34,643 bases of DNA from CAZZEX01 sp964653285 (GTDB taxonomy: Bacteria; Chloroflexota; Anaerolineae; B4-G1): NCBI GenBank assembly GCA_964653285.1, contig CAZZEX010000047.1, forward strand, positions 1 through 34,643, given 5' to 3'. Below are positions 30,649-34,643 of this stretch, one piece after another. The notes below the pieces were generated by a model. It searched no databases. It had not been told where the DNA came from and saw only the letters and a program-made list of their open reading frames with translations. Within the stretch, counting starts at the first letter, position 1, and each line of letters begins with the position of its first letter. Both the position numbers and the translations under genes were made by a program.

Positions 30649-31662
30649 CTAGAGAGTCTCCTGCTGTTGCACGGCTTCTACGAAGGCCAGAACGTTCTCC
30701 ATAGGTGTATCAGCCAATACCACGATGCCGGGCGCGATGATGTACCCCCCTTCTTGCCCCATTATCTCGATCCGTTCCCCTACCTCGGCTTTTACGTCTT
30801 CAGGCGTCCCAAAAGGTAAGGTTCGTTGGGTGCTGATCCCGCCATAGAAACACAGGTTTTTCCCATACTCCCGTTTAAGCCACGGCAGGTCCAGCGCTTC
30901 TGGCTGCACCGGGTTGAGGACGTCAAGGCCTATCTCGATCAGATCGGGCACGATCGCGCTGACATCGCCGTCAGAATGAAGGCAGACCGTTTTGCCGTAC
31001 CGCTTTATCAACTCGAACTCTTGTCGCAGGCGGGGCTTGAGAAAGCGTCGCCAGTGTTTGGGATTCATAATCAGCCCCTTCTGCATGCCGTAATCATCCG
31101 ACAGGATGACCCCGTCAATAGGGAGCTGGCAGGCTTGCTCGATGACGGCCAGGTTGAAGGCGAGGATGCGGTCGAGTAGCGCCTCGGCAAGGGAAGGCTT
31201 CAGCAGCATGTCTATCAGAAACTGCTCCATGCCGCGCATGAAGTGCGCCCGCTCAAAGAGAGTCCAGTCGAACGAGAAGAGGGTAAACCGATCTTGCTCG
31301 GCCGAAGCCTGCCGCGCCATGGTCTCAAAGCGGGGCGGCCAGTGAGGGTCTGGGAAGGGGAAGGTGTCAATTCCGCCGTCAGCCAGTGGGTGTTCTACTA
31401 CGTTCGAACCGGTGTACTCGTCGGTGAGCCAGACGCACCCAAATTCATCTACCTGTCCGATGGGATGTGATATATGTGGCGGTGGCGGCTGAAGCGTCAT
31501 CTTCAGATGGGCCAATGCGTTGCCAATGCTCCGATCAAAGTCCGGCAGACCGGTAACCTCCTGCAACTTTCGTCCTATGACCGGCACGAACTTGAGCCGA
31601 TAAGGGAGAGGAAAAACCTCCCGGTGTTCAATGGCTCGGCGCACCTTCTCTTTCGCCTGCAT
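30649..31662 (-). CDS. Uroporphyrinogen decarboxylase-fold (URO-D/methyltransferase superfamily) protein
   Basis: The 337-residue protein has the URO-D fold pattern: KEKVRRAIEHREVFPLPYR, later PIDGVILSDDYGMQKGLIMNPKHWRRF, YGKTVCLHSDGDVSAIVPDLIEIGLDVLNPVQPEA and FYGGISTQRTLPFGTPEDV. Related proteins include corrinoid:CoM methyltransferases and many uncharacterised enzymes; haem synthesis is unlikely because no haem genes are nearby. The HSDGD segment replaces the HxCGn zinc site of MtaA. ATG 31662 is chosen because the fold begins there; the open frame continues upstream into RLP antisense-frame sequence. It starts 10 bases after the RuBisCO-like gene. Confidence 0.86.
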   Translation of the reverse strand: MQAKEKVRRAIEHREVFPLPYRLKFVPVIGRKLQEVTGLPDFDRSIGNALAHLKMTLQPPPPHISHPIGQVDEFGCVWLTDEYTGSNVVEHPLADGGIDTFPFPDPHWPPRFETMARQASAEQDRFTLFSFDWTLFERAHFMRGMEQFLIDMLLKPSLAEALLDRILAFNLAVIEQACQLPIDGVILSDDYGMQKGLIMNPKHWRRFLKPRLRQEFELIKRYGKTVCLHSDGDVSAIVPDLIEIGLDVLNPVQPEALDLPWLKREYGKNLCFYGGISTQRTLPFGTPEDVKAEVGERIEIMGQEGGYIIAPGIVVLADTPMENVLAFVEAVQQQETL

Positions 31663-31672
31663 GCCGGTGACT

Positions 31673-33025
31673 TCAAATATTCTTGTCCGCAAACTTGGGA
31701 TTGAAGTCCTTCCTGAAGTAGCCCCACGGAGTGACCGGGCGCTTGCGCAAACCCCACTGCTCCAAAGCGGCACGCAACTCCTGCTTGTCCTTGTCCTTGG
31801 CGGCCTGATCCAGCGGGATACCGGCCATGGCGGCGTCAAACGCCTGGCGCCAGGCCATTGCTCCCGCCCTGTATCCCATCGAGTGTCCGAGCATTCCACC
31901 ACCGGCCGGGATGATGATGTCCGGGCCATATTCCTGAAGCAGCACTTCGACCAGGCCCGGGTACATGCCGGCTGCTGGCATGGGCCAGGTTCGCTTGATG
32001 TGGAAGAAAGGCGCCTGCATGATCTGTGCGTTGCGGTAACACTCCTCCGGTGAAGCGGCCGGGATGCTCGTCCAAATCGTGGGGGAGAGCATCATGTCGG
32101 CCCCACACAGGCGACAAATCTTGGATAGCACCGGGAAGTTGATCCGCGGCAGCAGAGGGAGCATGTGAGAGATATGGAGCAGGATTGGCACCTGGACTTC
32201 CGGATCGTCGGCAAGTACCCGCAGCGCGGAAGGGCCGGCGGAGTAGGCCAGCAGCATACCGGTCGCCCCGTGTTGGCACGCCCACCGCGCCCTCTCGTTG
32301 ATGCGATCCACCTCGTCCGTGATGCTGAGCATGTACAGCATCTTGTGCCCCGTTTCCTTTTCGACGCGCTCGATCGCCTTGCTCACTGCCTCCAGGCGGG
32401 CTTCCATAGTGCAGTAGGACAGCTCGCTGAGCATTTCGTCGTCTTTGCACAGGTCTGCGCCACCCATCCCGGTCTCGTAGACCTGGGCGGCCGTCTCTTC
32501 GGGAGTCATGCCCATCTTGGGCTTGATGATATGCAAGACCAGTGGACGATCTTGTGCGCCCAGGATATCCCGCACCCCTTGGATTCCGAACTTGGGTCCC
32601 TGGAACTGGTCGGCGACCTTCCTGGGAATGTAGAGATCCAGCAAACGGATATTAGTCGGGAAGGCGGAGTAGTTTCCGGCGATGGTGAGGAGCAGCATCG
32701 GGACGTTGACCTTGACGTCCCAGTGACCGATGGGGAACGCTAACTGGATGACCGCTTTCTTTGTCCCCTTCGGGGCGGGGATTTCGTAGTAGCCGATCAA
32801 CTTGCTGGTGAGCTTTTCGCGCAGCTCGGGTGTATCCTCGTTGACCTGTATCCAGGAGGACGTTGAACCTTCCAGCACCAGCCGCTTGACTTGAGACAGG
32901 TGGTCTATGAAGTCACAATCTTCTTTCACATCCTCGATGTAGTAGGTGCCGACGACGTAGTCGTCCTTTTCGATAACACTTTCCCAGGCGTAGTTGAACA
33001 ACTGTGGGTCAAAGATTTGTTCCAC
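31673..33025 (-). CDS. RuBisCO-like protein (form IV-type)
   Basis: The 450-residue protein is a RuBisCO large-subunit homologue. It keeps E52 (EGSTSSW, like E60 of the enzyme), N118, K168/K170 (IIKPKMGM, like K175/K177), the carbamylation/metal motif KDDE (K194, D196, E197, like K201/D203/E204) and GGGMLGH (375-381). It departs at HISHML (canonical HIHR), at LSPT where H327 lies, at loop 6 (no K334) and at S379 (PAAGM). It therefore binds metal but should not fix CO2; RLPs catalyse enolisation, isomerisation or decarboxylation of phosphorylated keto-compounds. GTG 33025 with GGAGGGAG upstream is used. It is the first gene of the operon, under a strong promoter with a GntR site. Residue matching was done by eye. 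Confidence 0.93.
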   Translation of the reverse strand: MEQIFDPQLFNYAWESVIEKDDYVVGTYYIEDVKEDCDFIDHLSQVKRLVLEGSTSSWIQVNEDTPELREKLTSKLIGYYEIPAPKGTKKAVIQLAFPIGHWDVKVNVPMLLLTIAGNYSAFPTNIRLLDLYIPRKVADQFQGPKFGIQGVRDILGAQDRPLVLHIIKPKMGMTPEETAAQVYETGMGGADLCKDDEMLSELSYCTMEARLEAVSKAIERVEKETGHKMLYMLSITDEVDRINERARWACQHGATGMLLAYSAGPSALRVLADDPEVQVPILLHISHMLPLLPRINFPVLSKICRLCGADMMLSPTIWTSIPAASPEECYRNAQIMQAPFFHIKRTWPMPAAGMYPGLVEVLLQEYGPDIIIPAGGGMLGHSMGYRAGAMAWRQAFDAAMAGIPLDQAAKDKDKQELRAALEQWGLRKRPVTPWGYFRKDFNPKFADKNI

Positions 33026-33084
33026 GGTACTCCCTCCTTGTAAGGAATAATCGTTACACAACGGGTATCAGAAAGCATGACCAC

Positions 33085-33106
33085 CTGTCTACACAAGTAC
33101 ACAAGG
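33085..33106. promoter_or_regulatory. Operator candidate at the RLP operon start
   Basis: CTGTCTAC (33085-33092) adjoins TACACAAG repeated in tandem (33090-33097, 33098-33105). It covers the predicted transcription start (about 33102). CTGTCTAC has an exact inverted copy in the GntR leader (33344-33351). Confidence 0.6.
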
Positions 33107-33108
33107 CT

Positions 33109-33137
33109 ATTCTAGCACAATTGAGGCGCCGTGTCAA
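33109..33137 (-). promoter_or_regulatory. Promoter of the RLP operon
   Basis: On the minus strand a perfect TTGACA (33137-33132), a 17-base spacer and TAGAAT (33114-33109). The leader to GTG 33025 is about 77 bases. Confidence 0.8.
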
Positions 33138-33268
33138 GTTCGCTGGAGAGGTGGCTGCTGTTGGGAAATGAGCGGTTCACAGAGTGAATCACGAGGCAGA
33201 TAGAACCTGGGCTTTACATAAAGTTGAGAAATCCAACCGCCGAGGCTGCCGGGAGTGCATAGGGCCGC

Positions 33269-33297
33269 TTGACATGTCCAGGAAAGTATGCTAAAAT
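33269..33297 (+). promoter_or_regulatory. Promoter of the GntR regulator
   Basis: TTGACA (33269-33274), a 17-base spacer and TAAAAT (33292-33297). The leader is about 58 bases and contains an operator. Confidence 0.8.
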
Positions 33298-33324
33298 CAT
33301 ATTTGATTGCTCGGCTTGTTCACT

Positions 33325-33351
33325 TGTCTAGACAGATATATAAGTAGACAG
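33325..33351. promoter_or_regulatory. Operator candidate in the GntR leader
   Basis: The perfect 10-bp palindrome TGTCTAGACA (33325-33334), followed by GTAGACAG (33344-33351). It lies about 20-47 bases downstream of the predicted start, a repressor roadblock position. Confidence 0.6.
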
Positions 33352-33361
33352 GATTAGTGGC

Positions 33362-34129
33362 ATGGTGTTTGAAACGCAACTGGCTGCGCGAGGAATCAAC
33401 AAAGGCATCCCTGTCCCTTATTACTATCAGATCGCCAAAATTCTGCGCGAGGTGATTGAGGATGCCGACGTAGACTCAGAGCATGGGGAGATCATATTCC
33501 CTTCAGAGGCCGAGTTGTGCGAGGTGTACGGGGTCACCCGCGGGACCGTTCGCCATGCCCTGGAGGTACTGGAGCGAGAAGGGCTGATCTATCGTGAGAA
33601 GGGCCGTGGGACTTTCTTGAAAAGACGCCGGGTGGAACTTGACCTCACAAACCTGTGCTCCACTACCGAGGGCATGAAGGCCCGCGGTTGGGTGCCGGGG
33701 ACCCGGGTCCTGGGCATGAGATCTATGATCCCTCGGTCTCACATCCAGCATGCGCTTCGGATCCCGGAGGATGGCGAGGTGTGGGAAATACACCGCCTCC
33801 GCCTGGCGAACGGTGAGCCGATCAGTGTGCAACGGGCTTACATCCCCTGCCACGTGACCCCTGGTCTGGATCAATATGATCTAACCAGTTCGCTGTACTA
33901 CGTGTTGAAGAACGACTACGGTATCGAACTGAAGACCGCCGATCAGGTCATCCGGGCCCGGGCAGCCACTTTAGAAGAGGCAGACCTGTTAGAGATCGTT
34001 GAAGGAGACGCGGTTTTCGTGATCGGGCGCACAACCTATGACCAGAGGGAAGTGCCCGTGGAGCATCTGGATTCGCTCTGGCGAGGTGACCGCTACGACT
34101 TGCGGGTGCGTCTCTTCAGCAACGACTGA
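33362..34129 (+). CDS. GntR-family (HutC-type) transcriptional regulator
   Basis: The 255-residue protein has an N-terminal winged helix (YYQIAKILREVIED, FPSEAELCEVYGVTRGTVRHALEVLEREGLIYREKGRGTFL) and a C-terminal UTRA ligand domain (VLGMRSMIPRSHIQHALRIPEDGEVWEIHRLRLANGEPISVQRAYIP...DYGIELKTADQVIRARAATLEEADLL). HutC-type proteins repress operons and are released by a pathway metabolite. It is divergent from the RLP operon and probably represses both itself and that operon through the TGTCTA sites. ATG 33362 is used with AGGA 9 bases upstream. Confidence 0.93.
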   Translation: MVFETQLAARGINKGIPVPYYYQIAKILREVIEDADVDSEHGEIIFPSEAELCEVYGVTRGTVRHALEVLEREGLIYREKGRGTFLKRRRVELDLTNLCSTTEGMKARGWVPGTRVLGMRSMIPRSHIQHALRIPEDGEVWEIHRLRLANGEPISVQRAYIPCHVTPGLDQYDLTSSLYYVLKNDYGIELKTADQVIRARAATLEEADLLEIVEGDAVFVIGRTTYDQREVPVEHLDSLWRGDRYDLRVRLFSND

Positions 34130-34243
34130 ACTGGCCTTGAGATAAAGGCTATCCGCCGGAAATACTGTGACAAACTCATCGGAAGCCCAAGCTGTTTCTC
34201 ACTCGTGAAAAGCCGCTTCGGGATTTCCTGAGAAGTCCTGCTG

Positions 34244-34254
34244 AAAGGAGGTGA
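34244..34254 (+). promoter_or_regulatory. Perfect anti-Shine-Dalgarno complement without a clear gene
   Basis: AAAGGAGGTGA matches the full 16S anti-SD sequence. No ATG, GTG or TTG follows at normal spacing; only CTG 34262 does, opening a frame that runs past the next gene's start. Confidence 0.4.
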
Positions 34255-34330
34255 AGACCATCTGGCAGGTCGGATGACAGCAGCAACCCAGGGGGATACA
34301 ACGTCGCCAGCATCGCGGCCCCCCGGCAGT

Positions 34331-34355
34331 ATGTGGTTCTTTGGATACACCACAT
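34331..34355. promoter_or_regulatory. Inverted repeat upstream of the lipoprotein gene
   Basis: ATGTGGT (34331-34337) and ACCACAT (34349-34355), 11 bases apart: a hairpin or operator upstream of the lipoprotein start. The rest of 34130-34383 shows no gene. Confidence 0.4.
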
Positions 34356-34383
34356 GTAAATATAAAAGCAGAGGAGGAGTCGA

Positions 34384-34643
34384 ATGTTTGCACAAAAGTC
34401 TGGCTACAGAGCGCTGTTGGCTCTCGTAGCGATTGCGTTGGTAGCGGCTTCTGTACTCGGCGGGTGTGCCCCCAAGCCGACTGAGGCGCCACCGCCGACT
34501 GAGGCACCACCGCCCACGGAGGCGCCACCGCCGACTGAAGAACCCGAAGAGGAAGAGGCCGCATACGTGCCTGAGATCCGCCCGGCCAAGCAGGCCTGGA
34601 AGATCGGGTATGGCAATGGGCTGGCCTCAGACCCGTTCTCGGT
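34384..34643 (+). CDS. Lipoprotein, probable ABC-transporter sugar-binding protein (N-terminal part)
   Basis: GAGGAGG precedes ATG 34384. The 86 visible residues begin with a signal peptide (LLALVALALVAASVL-like hydrophobic stretch) and a lipobox LGGC, so the mature protein would be anchored by an acylated cysteine. A linker with three PPPTEA repeats and an acidic EEPEEEE patch follows, then AWKIGYGNGLASDPFS, which resembles the start of periplasmic sugar-binding domains (GxxxxDPF). The gene runs off the right edge. Its place after the GntR regulator suggests it imports the substrate of the RLP operon. Confidence 0.8.
   Translation, partial: MFAQKSGYRALLALVAIALVAASVLGGCAPKPTEAPPPTEAPPPTEAPPPTEEPEEEEAAYVPEIRPAKQAWKIGYGNGLASDPFS

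Larger units (their letters stand above)
33026..33361. other. Divergent regulatory region between the RLP operon and the GntR gene
   Basis: The 336 bases carry both promoters and two related operators, and no gene. Confidence 0.8.

Noticed and set aside
30649..31662. HemE (haem biosynthesis)
   Set aside because: No haem genes nearby and the operon context is catabolic; the URO-D fold is shared by many other enzymes.
31673..33025. A true carbon-fixing RuBisCO
   Set aside because: Loop-6 lysine and several other catalytic residues are missing by eye, and no phosphoribulokinase or small subunit is nearby.

Overview
The window looks like a metagenome-assembled scaffold from a GC-rich bacterium, most likely a Chloroflexota (Anaerolineae-like) lineage. 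This placement is by eye from gene content, not a phylogeny. The clues are several BTAD/SARP and MalT-type regulators, NHLP-clan leader-like small proteins next to one of them, a bacterial Elp3 homologue, many 7-bp tandem repeats at gene edges, and a 10-N scaffold gap flanked by poly-G/poly-C runs.

Layout. 1-1370: 5' part of an Elp3-like gene (minus), a divergent SAM methyltransferase with an apparently leaderless promoter, and a small conserved-looking protein. 1561-7570: a regulator island with a SARP, a degenerate receiver protein, a NarL/LuxR response regulator and a 1077-residue MalT-like ATPase with a C-terminal BTAD domain. 7721-9305: an exported 63-residue peptide, two paralogous NHLP-clan leader-like proteins and an ImmA/IrrE-like protein that has lost its zinc-protease motif. 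9363-15182 (minus): housekeeping genes tilS (carrying the damaged scaffold gap), an EF-Tu domain-2-like protein, a coiled-coil/zinc-ribbon protein, prfB with its programmed +1 frameshift, a DUF2283/DUF4258 pair and ftsY. 15543-18095: glycosyltransferase, MNT/HEPN pair, MazG-like protein and rnc, translationally overlapped. A Tat-exported phosphoesterase (minus) and smc (plus) follow, transcribed divergently from a heptamer array that supplies both -35 boxes. Then come a truncated phosphoesterase gene, asparaginase and rsfS, the last apparently using a CTG start.

23943-33025 (minus) is the most interesting part: an eight-gene operon. In transcription order it encodes a RuBisCO-like protein, a UroD-fold protein, 2-oxoacid dehydrogenase E1 alpha, E1 beta and E2, a catalytically degenerate amidohydrolase, an apparently intact amidohydrolase, and an FGGY (rhamnulokinase-like) kinase. 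It has a near-consensus promoter (TTGACA-N17-TAGAAT). A divergent GntR/HutC regulator has its own near-consensus promoter. Related TGTCTA-type operator sites lie just downstream of both predicted transcription starts. A lipoprotein resembling an ABC sugar-binding protein begins at the right edge. Together these suggest a regulated catabolic pathway in which a small, probably sugar-derived substrate is imported, phosphorylated, processed by the RuBisCO-like protein and hydrolases, and finished by a ThDP/lipoyl dehydrogenase complex. The substrate cannot be read from sequence.

A second theme is repeat invasion. Heptamer arrays and GC-rich palindromic repeats sit between genes and also inside reading frames (methyltransferase, tilS, rnc, phosphoesterase, asparaginase, E1 alpha), where they add in-frame peptide segments to otherwise conserved enzymes.
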